This document shows positions 32,966 through 41,103 of a stretch of 49,563 bases of DNA, in pieces. Under the pieces are notes generated by a model. The model ran no database searches. It saw only the letters and a program-made list of their open reading frames with translations, and was not told the DNA's origin. The position numbers were made by a program, and so were the translations under genes. Source of the stretch: an uncultured Oscillibacter sp. (lineage in GTDB: Bacteria; Bacillota; Clostridia; Oscillospirales; Oscillospiraceae). The first letter of the stretch is position 1, and each line of letters opens with the position of its first letter. The DNA is taken from contig NZ_CAJUBK010000011.1 in the NCBI RefSeq assembly GCF_910584465.1, forward strand, positions 1 through 49,563, written 5' to 3'.

Positions 32966-33670
32966 TCACCAGCGGTTCCGGAGCGCGTCCTGGTGGCTCC
33001 CGTCCGCCAGGCGGACGAAGCGCACGAACAAGGACACCTTGTTGTCCGGATGCAGCGCCTCCCACACCTGGTCCGCCAGGGCCTCCGGGCCGTCCGCGTC
33101 CAGGCGGACGCGCTCCGGATCCCCCTCGAAGGAGGGCAGGGGGTCCCCGTCGCCCATGTAGGTGTGGAGGAAGCGGCCCTCTCCCGCCAGGGGCGCGTCA
33201 TAGTGGTAAAGATACCGGCAGCAGCAGGCGGGGTCGCCCTCGGCGCTTTTCAGGATGGAGAGCTGGAAGCTCCCGTCGGGGCTCAGCAGGCCGGAGATGC
33301 GGGGGGTGTAGTTGGGGGCGTCCGGCTCGAAGGTGCGGCTCCTCAGCGCCTCGGCGAAGGTGCGGCCCTCCAGGAGGCAGTCCCGGATGGTGTCCGTCTG
33401 GTCGCCGTTGGTGACGATGAGGCCCCGGCCGATCTTGCGGACGGGATGATAGATGATGAGGCTGGGGTCCGTCATCCTGGCGGGGTCGTGGGCCTCGGTG
33501 CGGATGCCGTCCTCCGTGGGGGTGAAGATCCGGTTCCGGGAGTTCTCGCTCCGGCCCATGATGAAATACACGGCCACGGCGTGCCCGCCGCCGGCGCTCT
33601 TGCCCAGGACGATGCCCCGTCCCGGATAGGGGTTGCCTTTCAGCAGCTCCAGCAGGTCTTGCTTTTCCAT
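32966..33670 (-). CDS. IMP cyclohydrolase (PurO-like) family protein
   Basis: A 234-residue protein matching the PurO-like IMP cyclohydrolase family, seen in archaea and some Clostridia. The start NPYPGRGIVLG and AVYFIMGRSENSRNR are the clearest signatures; LSILKSAEG and RFLHTYMGDGDP occur later. The family converts FAICAR to IMP, the last step of purine synthesis, in place of the PurH C-terminal reaction. Some bacterial homologues lie outside purine operons and their role is not settled. AAGGAGGA precedes the ATG at 33670. It is the last gene of the long pyr operon, 28 nt after the YgjP-like gene. Confidence 0.82.
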   Translation of the reverse strand: MEKQDLLELLKGNPYPGRGIVLGKSAGGGHAVAVYFIMGRSENSRNRIFTPTEDGIRTEAHDPARMTDPSLIIYHPVRKIGRGLIVTNGDQTDTIRDCLLEGRTFAEALRSRTFEPDAPNYTPRISGLLSPDGSFQLSILKSAEGDPACCCRYLYHYDAPLAGEGRFLHTYMGDGDPLPSFEGDPERVRLDADGPEALADQVWEALHPDNKVSLFVRFVRLADGSHQDALRNRW

Positions 33671-33698
33671 ATCGGTCCTCCTTATCGGTCGAAGGGTC

Positions 33699-34226
33699 TC
33701 AGTCCATCGAGAGCGATCCCTTCCGCTCCCGCCAGTCGGGGAGCCAGCGCTCCAGCAGGGCGTAGAACCCCGGCCCGTGGTTCTTCTCCCGGATGTGGCA
33801 GAGCTCGTGGACCACCACCAGCTCGATGGCCTCCTCCGGACAGGCCATCAGGAAGCAGGAGAAGCACAGGCTGTCCTTCCCGCTGCAGCTCCCATAGCGT
33901 TTGCGGGCCGTGGTGACCTTGAAGCCGGTGGGGCGCACGCCCATCCGCTGGCTCCAATAGGCGATCTTGGGAGGCAGGACCTCCCTGGCCTTCGCCTTCA
34001 TGGCCTCGATCTGCGCCGCGGTGGGGGCGGGGGGGCGGTCGGCGGCCCGCCGGCGCTGGAGCGCCAGGTGCTCCTCGATCCAGGCGGCGTGGGCCGTCAC
34101 GAAGGCGTCGATCCTGGCCTGGGAGCAGCGCATGGGGGAGCGGACCAGGACGCGGCCGTCCCCCGTGATCTCCAGCGCCAGGGTCTTCCGGCGGGAGCGG
34201 ATCAGTTCATAACGTTCCATTTCCAT
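33699..34226 (-). CDS. YgjP-like (DUF45/M48) metal-dependent hydrolase
   Basis: A 175-residue protein. The family core YGSCSGKDSLCFSCFLMACP is followed by VVVHELCHIREKNHGPGF (137-154), where HELCH (140-144) and the later His are the zinc ligands of a gluzincin-like protease. YgjP proteins are small zinc peptidase-like proteins of unknown substrate. The preferred ATG is at 34226 (MEMERYELIRSRRKTL); an ATG 6 nt further in is possible, and the ribosome site is weak (GAGAT). A 9-bp GC hairpin at 34262-34284 lies between it and pyrI and may lower its expression relative to the pyr genes. Confidence 0.82.
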   Translation of the reverse strand: MEMERYELIRSRRKTLALEITGDGRVLVRSPMRCSQARIDAFVTAHAAWIEEHLALQRRRAADRPPAPTAAQIEAMKAKAREVLPPKIAYWSQRMGVRPTGFKVTTARKRYGSCSGKDSLCFSCFLMACPEEAIELVVVHELCHIREKNHGPGFYALLERWLPDWRERKGSLSMD

Positions 34227-34261
34227 ATCTCGATAGCGCGGCCCTCTCGTGTCTGCGCTCC

Positions 34262-34284
34262 GGCCCGGGCGGCGGGCCCGGGCC
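34262..34284 (-). other. GC-rich hairpin between pyrI and the YgjP-like gene
   Basis: GGCCCGGGC (34262-34270) and GCCCGGGCC (34276-34284) form a perfect 9-bp stem with loop GGCGG. No T-run follows; it may be a partial terminator or an RNA-processing site. Confidence 0.4.
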
Positions 34285-34293
34285 GGGGCGGCG

Positions 34294-34725
34294 TCAAAAG
34301 TCCTTCTTCTTCCCCTTCGCCGTGTCGCAGTAGGCACAGCGGTAGACGTGCTTCTCCGGGTCGCTGAGCAAAAACACCGCGTCCAGCTGGGGCTCCGCCA
34401 CGGTGATGCACCGGGGGTTCTTGCAGCGGATGATGTTCACCAGCTTCTTCGGCGGCTCCAGCCGGCGCTTCTCCACCCGCTCGCCGTTTCGGATGATGTT
34501 GACGGTGATCTTGTCGTCGATATAGCCCAGCACGTCCACGTCCACGTCCATGGGGGAGTCGATCTTGATGATGTCCTTCTTCCCCATCCGGCCGCTGCGG
34601 ACGTTCTTGATGATGGCGACCGAGCAGTCCAGCCGGTCCAGATGGAGGTACTTGTAGATGTCCATGCTCTTGCCGGCCTGGATGTGGTCCAGGACGACGC
34701 CGTTTTGGATGCTGTCGATGTTCAT
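34294..34725 (-). CDS. pyrI: Aspartate carbamoyltransferase regulatory subunit
   Basis: A 143-residue PyrI. The N-terminal domain shows IQNGVVLDHIQAGKSM and KKDIIKI, the nucleotide-effector-binding part in the classical enzyme. The C-terminal zinc domain has four Cys ligands, C101 and C106 (CKNPRC), C130 and C133 (CAYC), that dock on PyrB. With PyrB directly upstream (16 nt), a PyrB-PyrI holoenzyme with allosteric control by CTP and ATP is expected. GAGGGGAGGA precedes the ATG. The protein ends in a lysine-rich KGKKKDF. Confidence 0.97.
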   Translation of the reverse strand: MNIDSIQNGVVLDHIQAGKSMDIYKYLHLDRLDCSVAIIKNVRSGRMGKKDIIKIDSPMDVDVDVLGYIDDKITVNIIRNGERVEKRRLEPPKKLVNIIRCKNPRCITVAEPQLDAVFLLSDPEKHVYRCAYCDTAKGKKKDF

Positions 34726-34741
34726 GGAGTCCTCCCCTCTC

Positions 34742-35662
34742 TCAGACGCGGATGTCCAGCAGCTTCATGATGAGCGCCATGCGGATGAACTTGCCGTTCC
34801 TCACCTGCTTCCAGTAGGCGGCCCTGGGGTCCTTGTCCACCGCCACGGAGATCTCGTTCACCCGCGGCAGGGGGTGGAGGATGGACAGGTCCGGCTTGGC
34901 GTCCTCCAGCTTCTCCGGAGTGAGGATATAGCTGTCCTTCAGGCGGAGGTAGTCCTCCTCGTTGAAGAAGCGCTCCTTCTGCACCCGGGTCATGTAGAGG
35001 ATGTCCAGCTTGGGCATCACGGACTCCAGGTGCTCCGTCTGCTCATAGGGGATGCCCCGCTTTTTCAGGGCCTCCTCCTTCACGTAGCGGGGGAGCTTCA
35101 GCTCCTGGGGGGAGATGAGGACGAACTCGATGTGCTCGTACCGGCTGAGGGCGTTGACCAGGGAGTGGACGGTACGGCCGAATTTGAGGTCGCCGCAAAA
35201 GCCGATGGTGAAGCCGTCCAGCCGCCCCTTCTCCCGGTGGATGGTGAGCAGGTCCGTCAGGGTCTGGGTGGGGTGGTTGTGCCCGCCGTCCCCGGCGTTG
35301 ATGATGGGGACCTCGCTGAACTGGGCGGCGGCGTAAGGCGCGCCCTCCTTGGGGTGGCGCATGGCGATGATGTCGGCGTAGCAGCTGACGGTGTGGACGG
35401 TGTCGCCCACGGTCTCGCCTTTCGCGGTGGAGCTGGAGGCGGCCTCGGAGAAGCCCAGCACGCTGCCGCCGAGGGCCAGCATGGCGGACTCGAAGGAGAG
35501 GCGGGTGCGGGTGGAGGGCTCGAAGAAGAGGGTCGCCAGCTGCTTGTGGGCGCAGGCGTCCTGGTATTTGGCGGGGCGGGCGAGGATGTCCTCCGCCGTG
35601 GCGATGAGTTCGTCGATCTCCTCCACGGAGAGGTCGGTGACGTCGATGATGTTCCTGGGCAT
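34742..35662 (-). CDS. pyrB: Aspartate carbamoyltransferase catalytic subunit
   Basis: A 306-residue transcarbamylase condensing carbamoyl phosphate and aspartate to carbamoyl aspartate, the committed step of pyrimidine synthesis. FFEPSTRTRLSFE (from 46) holds the STRTR carbamoyl-phosphate loop; SSSTAKGETVGDT is the 80s loop; GDGGHNHPTQTL carries the catalytic HPTQ; LHPLPRVNEI is the 230-240s loop for aspartate. The start at 35662 (MPRNIIDV) follows AAAGGAGC. An upstream in-frame extension has no family similarity. It sits between pyrE and pyrI, with an 89-nt gap after pyrE. Confidence 0.98.
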   Translation of the reverse strand: MPRNIIDVTDLSVEEIDELIATAEDILARPAKYQDACAHKQLATLFFEPSTRTRLSFESAMLALGGSVLGFSEAASSSTAKGETVGDTVHTVSCYADIIAMRHPKEGAPYAAAQFSEVPIINAGDGGHNHPTQTLTDLLTIHREKGRLDGFTIGFCGDLKFGRTVHSLVNALSRYEHIEFVLISPQELKLPRYVKEEALKKRGIPYEQTEHLESVMPKLDILYMTRVQKERFFNEEDYLRLKDSYILTPEKLEDAKPDLSILHPLPRVNEISVAVDKDPRAAYWKQVRNGKFIRMALIMKLLDIRV

Positions 35663-35751
35663 AGATGCTCCTTTCCACGGTGTGGGGCCGTTCGGTGGAT
35701 CGCGGGAGGCCCGCGGCGGGCCCGGCGGGTCGGGTCGGATGGGGGCGCGGC

Positions 35752-36393
35752 CTATCCCGGTAGGATCCAGCTCTCGTCCGAGGGATCCGCCCGGAACTTT
35801 TTCAGCCGGTCGATGTCCTCGGGCCGGATCTTCCCCTCCGCGGCGGCGATGTCGCACACCGCGTCGAAGTTGGACAGGCTGTGGTTGGACACCCCGGCCG
35901 CCGCCAGGCGCTCCAGGCCCTTCCGGAGGCCGTAGGTGAAGATGGACGCGATGCCCAGCACCTCTGCCCCGGCGTCCCGCAGGGCCTCCACCACATCGAT
36001 GCAGCTCCCCGCCGTGGAGATCAGGTCCTCCACGACCACCACCCGGGCGCCGGGCTCCAGCTTCCCCTCGATGCGGTTGCGCCGCCCGTGGTCCTTGCCG
36101 CTGGAGCGGACGTAGCCCATGGGCAGGCCCATGAGGTGGCCCACGATGGCCGCGTGGGCGATGCCCGCCGTGGAGGTGCCCATCAGGACCTCCACATTGG
36201 GATAGTGCTTGCAGATGAGGTCCACCAGCCCCTCCTCCACGTGGCCCCGGACCTCCGGGGCGGTGAGGGTCAGGCGGTTGTCGCAGTAGATGGGGCTCTT
36301 GATGCCGCTGGCCCAGGTGAAGGGCTCGTCGGGCCGCAGGAAGACCGCTCCGATGGAGAGCAGGTCGTGGGCGATGGTCTGTTCGCGGGTCAT
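35752..36393 (-). CDS. pyrE: Orotate phosphoribosyltransferase
   Basis: A 213-residue OPRTase joining orotate and PRPP to give OMP. The family start MTREQTIAHDLLSIGAVFLRPDEPF is followed by TWASGIKSPIYCDNR, and the PRPP-binding motif is VVVVEDLISTAGS (118-130). YVRSSGKDHGRRNRIEG is the flexible catalytic loop. AAAAGGAGGA lies 8 nt before the ATG at 36393. In the operon it follows the GNAT gene by 33 nt and precedes pyrB. Confidence 0.97.
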   Translation of the reverse strand: MTREQTIAHDLLSIGAVFLRPDEPFTWASGIKSPIYCDNRLTLTAPEVRGHVEEGLVDLICKHYPNVEVLMGTSTAGIAHAAIVGHLMGLPMGYVRSSGKDHGRRNRIEGKLEPGARVVVVEDLISTAGSCIDVVEALRDAGAEVLGIASIFTYGLRKGLERLAAAGVSNHSLSNFDAVCDIAAAEGKIRPEDIDRLKKFRADPSDESWILPG

Positions 36394-36426
36394 AGCTTCA
36401 TCCTCCTTTTCATCGATCCGCCCCGC

Positions 36427-36951
36427 TCAGAGCGGGAGCTCATAGAGCAGGAAATCCGTCAGGCCGGTGTCCTCGTAGAAGAGCTTGACGGCGCCCATGT
36501 ACCGGAACCCGGCGGCGGTGTAGAGCTTCTGGGCCGGGAGGTTCCCCGGCAGCACGTCCAGGCGGATGGCCTTCCGGCCCGCCTCCTTTGCCAGGCGGAT
36601 GGCCCCCCGGACCATCTCCCCGGCGATGCCCTTCCCCTGGAAGCTTGGGGAGACTCCCAGGGCATGGACGATGGAGACCTCTTCCGGCTCCGCGTCCACG
36701 GCCCAGGGAATGGTCTCATAGCCGGGGGTGCAGGCGTGGTTGATCACCATGGCCCCCGCCAGGGCCCCCTCCAGCCAGGCGGTGTACAGCTCGCCGTTCC
36801 CCAGGGAGGCACGGAGGAACTCCTCCGATGGATAGATCCCCTTCTTCCAGGCGGGGAGGTATCTCGAACCCGCCATGCCGTCGATCAGGCCGTCGTAGAG
36901 ATCCCGGACGGCCTCGTGATCGGCGGGGGCGGCTTTTCGGATCTCGATCAT
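36427..36951 (-). CDS. GNAT-family N-acetyltransferase
   Basis: A 174-residue GNAT protein. Motif A with the acetyl-CoA pyrophosphate loop is SIVHALGVSPSFQGKGIAGEM (about 93-113), with Q-G-K-G-I-A as the R/QxxGxG/A signature. A conserved motif B-like segment is AIRLDVLPGNLPAQKLYTAAGF. The substrate is unknown. GGAGGG precedes the ATG at 36951. It is embedded in the pyrimidine operon between pyrF (12-nt gap) and pyrE, so it is cotranscribed with UMP synthesis genes although no role there is known. Confidence 0.87.
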   Translation of the reverse strand: MIEIRKAAPADHEAVRDLYDGLIDGMAGSRYLPAWKKGIYPSEEFLRASLGNGELYTAWLEGALAGAMVINHACTPGYETIPWAVDAEPEEVSIVHALGVSPSFQGKGIAGEMVRGAIRLAKEAGRKAIRLDVLPGNLPAQKLYTAAGFRYMGAVKLFYEDTGLTDFLLYELPL

Positions 36952-36963
36952 GCCGGCCCTCCG

Positions 36964-37665
36964 TCAGCCCAGGAACTCCCGGACGGCCCGGCGGTAGGCT
37001 CCCACCGGGTCCTCCGCCTGGGTGATGGGACGGCCCATGACGATGTAGTCGCAGCCGTTCTTTGCCGCCTGCTCCGGGGTCATGATCCGCTTCTGGTCCC
37101 CCGCGTCCCCGCCGGCGAAGCGCACGCCGGGGGTGACGGTGCAGAAGGACGGGCCGCAGCGCTCCTTGACCAGCGCCGCCTCCAGGGGGGAGCAGACCAC
37201 GCCGTCCAGGCCGCTGGCGGCGGCGTTCCCGGCGTAGGCCAGGACCGTGTCCGCCATGGGCGCGCCGATCAGCAGCTCGTCCTTCAAAGCGGCGGCGTCC
37301 GTGCTGGTGAGCTGGGTGACGGCGATGAGCAGGGGGCGCGTCCCGTCGGGGCGGGTCAGGCCCTCCAGGGCGGCCTCCATCATGGCGCGGGTCCCGGCGG
37401 CGTGGAGGTTCACCATGTCCGCGTCCAGCCGGGAGAGGACCGCCATGGCCCGCTTGACCGTGTTGGGGATGTCGTGGAGCTTCAGGTCCAGGAAGATCTT
37501 GTGTCCCCGGGCCTTGATCTGCCGGACGATGTCCGGCCCCTCGGCATAGTAGAGCTCCATACCGATCTTCACGAAAGGCTTCTCCTCCCGGGGGAACTTG
37601 TCCAGGAAAGCCAGGGTCTCCTCCCGCGTGGGGAAGTCCAGTGCGATGATAACGTCCTTAGCCAT
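36964..37665 (-). CDS. pyrF: Orotidine 5'-phosphate decarboxylase
   Basis: A 233-residue OMP decarboxylase, the final step to UMP. DLKLHDIPNT (60-69) is the signature with the D-K-x-x-D catalytic network (Lys62). Other features are VIIALDFPTREETL at the start, VVCSPLEAALV and GVRFAGGDAGDQKRIMTP, the flexible phosphate-binding loop region. The ATG at 37665 is preceded by AGGAGGCG and overlaps the pyrD stop by 8 nt, indicating translational coupling. Confidence 0.97.
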   Translation of the reverse strand: MAKDVIIALDFPTREETLAFLDKFPREEKPFVKIGMELYYAEGPDIVRQIKARGHKIFLDLKLHDIPNTVKRAMAVLSRLDADMVNLHAAGTRAMMEAALEGLTRPDGTRPLLIAVTQLTSTDAAALKDELLIGAPMADTVLAYAGNAAASGLDGVVCSPLEAALVKERCGPSFCTVTPGVRFAGGDAGDQKRIMTPEQAAKNGCDYIVMGRPITQAEDPVGAYRRAVREFLG

Positions 37666-38572
37666 GATGCGCGCCTCCTGTCAGATCGGATAGTTTCGCC
37701 GCGCCCAGCCGCCGGCACACGGCGGGCAGGTCCTCGACGATGGTCTTGCAGAGATAGGGGTCCCGCAGGTTCGCGGCCCCCACCTCCACGGCGCTGGCCC
37801 CCGCCAGCAGCATCTCCGCCGCCGCCTCCGCGCTGTCCACGCCGCCGCAGCCGATGATGGGCAGGTCCACCGCCTCGTACACGTCCCAGACCATCCGCAG
37901 GGCCACCGGGAACACGGCGGGGCCGGAGAGCCCCCCGGTGCGGTTGGCCAGGACCGGGCGCTTCGTGTCAAGGTCGATCCGCATCCCCAGTAGGGTGTTG
38001 ATGAGGCAGAGGCCGTCGGCCCCCTCCCCCGCGCAGGCCCGGGCGATCTCGGCGATGTCCGTGACATTGGGGCTGAGCTTCATGAACACCGGCTTCTTCG
38101 TGGCGGCCCGGACCGCCCTCGTCACGGCGGCGGCGGACTTCGGGTCGGAGCCGAAGTTCCTCCCCCCGGCGTGGACGTTGGGGCAGGAGATGTTGATCTC
38201 CAGGATCGCCGCCTGGTCCACGGCGTCCAGCATCCGGCAGTTCCCGGCGTATTCCTCCAGGGAAAAGCCGCAGACGTTCGCGATCACCGGACCGTGGAAG
38301 ATCTTGGCGATGTGGGGGACCTCCTCCCGGAGCACCGCCTCCATGCCGGGGTTCTGGAGGCCCACGGCGTTCAGCATCCCGGCGGGGGCCTCCGCGATGC
38401 GGGGCTGGGGGTTGCCGGGACGGGGGTCCCGGGTGGTGCCCTTCCAGGAGAAGGAGCCCAGGATGTCCAGATCGTAAAGCTCGGCGAACTCCCGGCCATA
38501 GCCGAAGGTGCCGGAGGCGGGGATGACGGGGTTTTTCAGCTCCACCCCCGCCAGGCGGACACTCAGGTCCAT
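37658..38572 (-). CDS. pyrD: Dihydroorotate dehydrogenase, class 1B catalytic subunit
   Basis: A 304-residue FMN enzyme that oxidises dihydroorotate to orotate with NAD+ through the PyrK partner. Cys130 in EINISCPNVHAGG is the class 1B catalytic base, at the same number as in the Lactococcus PyrDB. Other parts are NPVIPASGTFGYG, GLQNPGMEAVL and the FMN-phosphate segment IIGCGGVDSAEAAAEMLLAGAS. AAGGAGGA lies before the ATG at 38572. It overlaps pyrK (10 nt) and pyrF (8 nt). Confidence 0.97.
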   Translation of the reverse strand: MDLSVRLAGVELKNPVIPASGTFGYGREFAELYDLDILGSFSWKGTTRDPRPGNPQPRIAEAPAGMLNAVGLQNPGMEAVLREEVPHIAKIFHGPVIANVCGFSLEEYAGNCRMLDAVDQAAILEINISCPNVHAGGRNFGSDPKSAAAVTRAVRAATKKPVFMKLSPNVTDIAEIARACAGEGADGLCLINTLLGMRIDLDTKRPVLANRTGGLSGPAVFPVALRMVWDVYEAVDLPIIGCGGVDSAEAAAEMLLAGASAVEVGAANLRDPYLCKTIVEDLPAVCRRLGAAKLSDLTGGAHHG

Positions 38573-39303
38573 GAGATCTCCTCCTTCCGGAACACGGGCC
38601 CGTCCTTGCAGACCCGGCGGGGCCCGGCCTCCGTCTGGATGGTGCAGCCCACGCAGGCCCCGAAGCCGCAGGCCATCCGGGCCTCGAAGCTGAACTGGCC
38701 CCCGGCGGCCTGGGGCAGGGCGGCGACGGCCCTCAGCATGGGCGTGGGGCCGCAGGCCAGGACGTAGCGGCAGTCCGGGAGCCCTTCCAGCACGCCGGTG
38801 ACGAAGCCTGGGGCCCCCAGGCTCCCGTCCTCCGTGGAGGCCAGGGCCCGGCACCCGAGGGCGGCGAACTCCTCCAAATAAAAGGCGTCCCGCCGGGAGC
38901 GGAAGCCCAGGACCACCGTGGGGGCCGGGCCCGCCGCCGCCATCCGTCTCGCCAGGCCGTACAGCGGCGCGATGCCGATGCCGCCGCCCACCAGGACGGC
39001 GCCCTCCGGCGCGGCGGCGGGGTCGAAGCCGTTCCCTAAGCCGGAGAGCGTGTCCAGCCCGGTCCCGGCGGGGAGGCGGACCAGCTCCCGGGTGCCCGCG
39101 CCCGCCTCCTTCACCAGCAGGGTCAGGCCCTCCCCGTCCCAGTCGCAGACGGAGACGGGGCGGCGGAGGAACCTCCCCGGCAGCCCGATGTCGACGAACT
39201 GCCCCGGCGCGGTGACGGCGGAGGTGTCCCCGGCCAGACGGAGCTCCCACACGTCCCCGGTCAACCGCCGGGTCCGCTCCAGGGTGAAGACCGACTGCTT
39301 CAT
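38563..39303 (-). CDS. pyrK: Dihydroorotate dehydrogenase electron-transfer subunit
   Basis: A 246-residue FAD/[2Fe-2S] subunit that passes electrons from PyrD to NAD+. FAD-binding RRPVSVCDWDGEG, the NAD-binding segment VLVGGGIGIAPLYGLA and the C-terminal iron-sulfur ligands C212, C217, C220 and C232 (CGFGACVGC then a distal Cys) are complete. GGAAGGAGGG precedes the ATG at 39303, which overlaps the pyrC stop by 4 nt (ATGA). Confidence 0.96.
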   Translation of the reverse strand: MKQSVFTLERTRRLTGDVWELRLAGDTSAVTAPGQFVDIGLPGRFLRRPVSVCDWDGEGLTLLVKEAGAGTRELVRLPAGTGLDTLSGLGNGFDPAAAPEGAVLVGGGIGIAPLYGLARRMAAAGPAPTVVLGFRSRRDAFYLEEFAALGCRALASTEDGSLGAPGFVTGVLEGLPDCRYVLACGPTPMLRAVAALPQAAGGQFSFEARMACGFGACVGCTIQTEAGPRRVCKDGPVFRKEEISWT

Positions 39304-40637
39304 ACGCTCCCTCCTTCCGGGCGGTCATAGCCCCGGACGATCCCCATGGTCCCGTTCGGGGAGGGGGCCAGGCCCGCGGGGAAGACGATCTCCCCATCCA
39401 CCAGCGTCATGACCGCGGCGGCGTCCACCCGCCGGCCCGCGAAGGGGGTGGCCCGGCCCAGGGAGCGGAAGCCCTCCGGGTCCACCACGCCGCGGAAGCC
39501 CAGGTCCAGCACCGTCAGATCGGCGGGCTGGCCCGCCTCGATGGCCCCGCCGGGGAGGCCGAAGATCCGCCGGGGGCTGACGCACAGGGCGTCCAGGATC
39601 GTGCTCAGGGGGACCTTCCCGGTCTCCACCAGCTCCGTGTACAGCACCGGGAAGGCGCACTCCAGGCCCACCACGCCGTTCAGGCTCCCCCGGAGGCCCT
39701 TGGCCTTCTCCTCCGCCGAGTGGGGGGCGTGGTCCGTGGCGATGCAGTCCACCGTCCGGTCCAGCAGGCCCTCGACGAGGGCGTCCCGGTCGGCGGCGGA
39801 GCGGATCGGGGGGTTCATCTTGAAGCGCCCATGGTCCTCCAGGTCCTCGTCGCACAGGACCAGGTAATGGGGCCCCGTCTCGCAGGTGACGGGCAGGCCC
39901 TCCGCCTTGGCCCGGCGGATCAGGGCCACGCTCTCTTTCGTGGAGACGTGGCAGACGTGGTAGCGGCATCCCGTCTCCCGGACGAGCCGGATGTCCCGCT
40001 CCACCTGCCGCCACTCGCTGGCGGGGTCGTTGCCGGGGAGGCCGTGCCGCCTGGCGAAGGCCCCGTCGTGGACGCACCAGCCTCCCCGCAAAAGGGACTC
40101 GTCCTCGGCGTGGGCCGCGATGGGCCGGTCCAGCGCCTTGGCCAGGAGCATGGCCCGCCGCATCATCTCCTCGGACTGGACGCCCCGGCCGTCGTCGGAG
40201 AAGCCGGGGACGTAGGGGGCCATGCCCTCCAGGTCCGCCAGGGACTCCCCCGCCTCGCCGCGGGTGATGGCCCCGTAGGGATAGACGCGGACGGCGGCCC
40301 CCCGGGCGATGGCGTCCCGCTCCGCCTGGAGGGCCTCCGGTCCGTCGGGCACGGGGCGGAGGTTCGGCATGGCGCAGACGGCGGTATACCCGCCCGCGGC
40401 GGCGGCGGCGGTGCCGGAGGCCACCGTCTCTTTATAAGAAAAACCAGGCTCTCGAAGATGGACGTGGACATCAACGAGACCTGGGACGAGGGAGAGGTGA
40501 TCCAATTCGATGACGGCGGCGCCGTCTCTGGGAAGGGAGGGGGAAACGGAAACAATACGGCCCTGGGAAACGGCGACATCCAGAGGCTGGAAGCCCCCGT
40601 CGCGGAAGACGGACCCGCCGGTCAGCAGCAGACGCAT
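39300..40637 (-). CDS. pyrC: Dihydroorotase
   Basis: A 445-residue class I dihydroorotase closing carbamoyl aspartate to dihydroorotate. Metal ligands H58 and H60 in DVHVHLREPG are followed by the GGYTAVCAMPN motif, RPIAAHAEDESL, CHVSTKESV and CIATDHAPHSAEEK with the metal-binding Asp/His. The start at 40637 (MRLLLTGG) was preferred to an ATG 6 nt upstream because GGAGG touches the first ATG and sits at 6 nt from the second. It is the first gene of the pyr operon. The 5' 200 nt are visibly less GC-rich than the rest. Confidence 0.96.
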   Translation of the reverse strand: MRLLLTGGSVFRDGGFQPLDVAVSQGRIVSVSPSLPRDGAAVIELDHLSLVPGLVDVHVHLREPGFSYKETVASGTAAAAAGGYTAVCAMPNLRPVPDGPEALQAERDAIARGAAVRVYPYGAITRGEAGESLADLEGMAPYVPGFSDDGRGVQSEEMMRRAMLLAKALDRPIAAHAEDESLLRGGWCVHDGAFARRHGLPGNDPASEWRQVERDIRLVRETGCRYHVCHVSTKESVALIRRAKAEGLPVTCETGPHYLVLCDEDLEDHGRFKMNPPIRSAADRDALVEGLLDRTVDCIATDHAPHSAEEKAKGLRGSLNGVVGLECAFPVLYTELVETGKVPLSTILDALCVSPRRIFGLPGGAIEAGQPADLTVLDLGFRGVVDPEGFRSLGRATPFAGRRVDAAAVMTLVDGEIVFPAGLAPSPNGTMGIVRGYDRPEGGSV

Positions 40638-40672
40638 AGACATCCTCCTTCTCCTGATTTTCTCGAAAAGAC

Positions 40673-40701
40673 ATCATATCGGAAAACGGCGGCTTTGTCA
40701 A
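40673..40701 (-). promoter_or_regulatory. Promoter of the pyrimidine operon
   Basis: On the minus strand a perfect TTGACA (40696-40701) and TATGAT (40673-40678) are 17 nt apart. The leader to pyrC is only about 25 nt, too short for a PyrR-type antiterminator/terminator. Confidence 0.85.
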
Positions 40702-40713
40702 CCGCCTCCCGGT

Positions 40714-40744
40714 AAAAAGATCCCCCGCCCGTGTAGGGAGGGGG
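40714..40744 (-). terminator. Terminator of the small membrane-protein gene
   Basis: On the minus strand a 9-bp stem with one mismatch (CCCCCTCCC and GGGCGGGGG, loop TACAC) is followed by ATCTTTTT. It lies directly upstream of the pyr promoter and isolates the two units. Confidence 0.75.
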
Positions 40745-40757
40745 AGGGACCGCAGGG

Positions 40758-40946
40758 TCACGCCTCGTAGAGTTCCTCGTCGGCGTAGTCGTCGTACTCG
40801 GAGCTGAACCTCTTGCGCAGACGGTTCTTCACGCCGCAGCAGCCGACGCTGAGGTCGTGCCAGCCGCCGATCAGCAGGCAGACGAAGGCGGCGAAGGCCA
40901 GGCTGGCGCCGATGATCTTCATGACCATGCTCGCGGTTTTGCTCAT
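40758..40946 (-). CDS. Small single-span membrane protein
   Basis: A 62-residue protein of unknown function. Residues about 8-28 form one hydrophobic segment (VMKIIGASLAFAAFVCLLIGG), followed by GWHDLSVGCCGVKNRLRKRF and an acidic tyrosine-rich tail (DDYADEELYEA). The ATG at 40946 has AGGAGGAAG upstream. It has its own promoter (40980-41008) and terminator, which supports a real gene despite the small size. Confidence 0.8.
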   Translation of the reverse strand: MSKTASMVMKIIGASLAFAAFVCLLIGGWHDLSVGCCGVKNRLRKRFSSEYDDYADEELYEA

Positions 40947-40979
40947 AACAGCTTCCTCCTGATTTTTAGGATCCCATCC

Positions 40980-41008
40980 ATCATACACTATCCCCGGCCG
41001 TTTTACAA
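40980..41008 (-). promoter_or_regulatory. Promoter of the small membrane-protein gene
   Basis: On the minus strand TTGTAA (41003-41008) and TATGAT (40980-40985) are 17 nt apart, 34 nt from the ATG. It is divergent from the XRE promoter region. Confidence 0.75.
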
Positions 41009-41032
41009 GGGGGATCTCGTGAAAAAAATATC

Positions 41033-41075
41033 TTTACATCGTGTAACCCTTTTGGTAAACTATACGATGCGTATA
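41033..41075 (+). promoter_or_regulatory. Promoter/operator region of the XRE regulator
   Basis: TTTACA (41033-41038) with TAAACT (41056-41061) at 17 nt is a possible promoter. Two dyads lie here: TTACA-TCG-TGTAA (41034-41046), overlapping the -35, and TATACG-ATG-CGTATA (41061-41075). Read in opposite sense, both share TAYACGATG, so they are probably two binding sites of one regulator, likely the XRE protein itself. Confidence 0.55.
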
Positions 41076-41103
41076 AGAATCGATCGAGAAGGAGCGTCCG
41101 ACT

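Noticed and set aside
40637..40701. PyrR-type attenuator before the pyr operon
   Set aside because: The predicted leader is only about 25 nt and contains no terminator/antiterminator pair.
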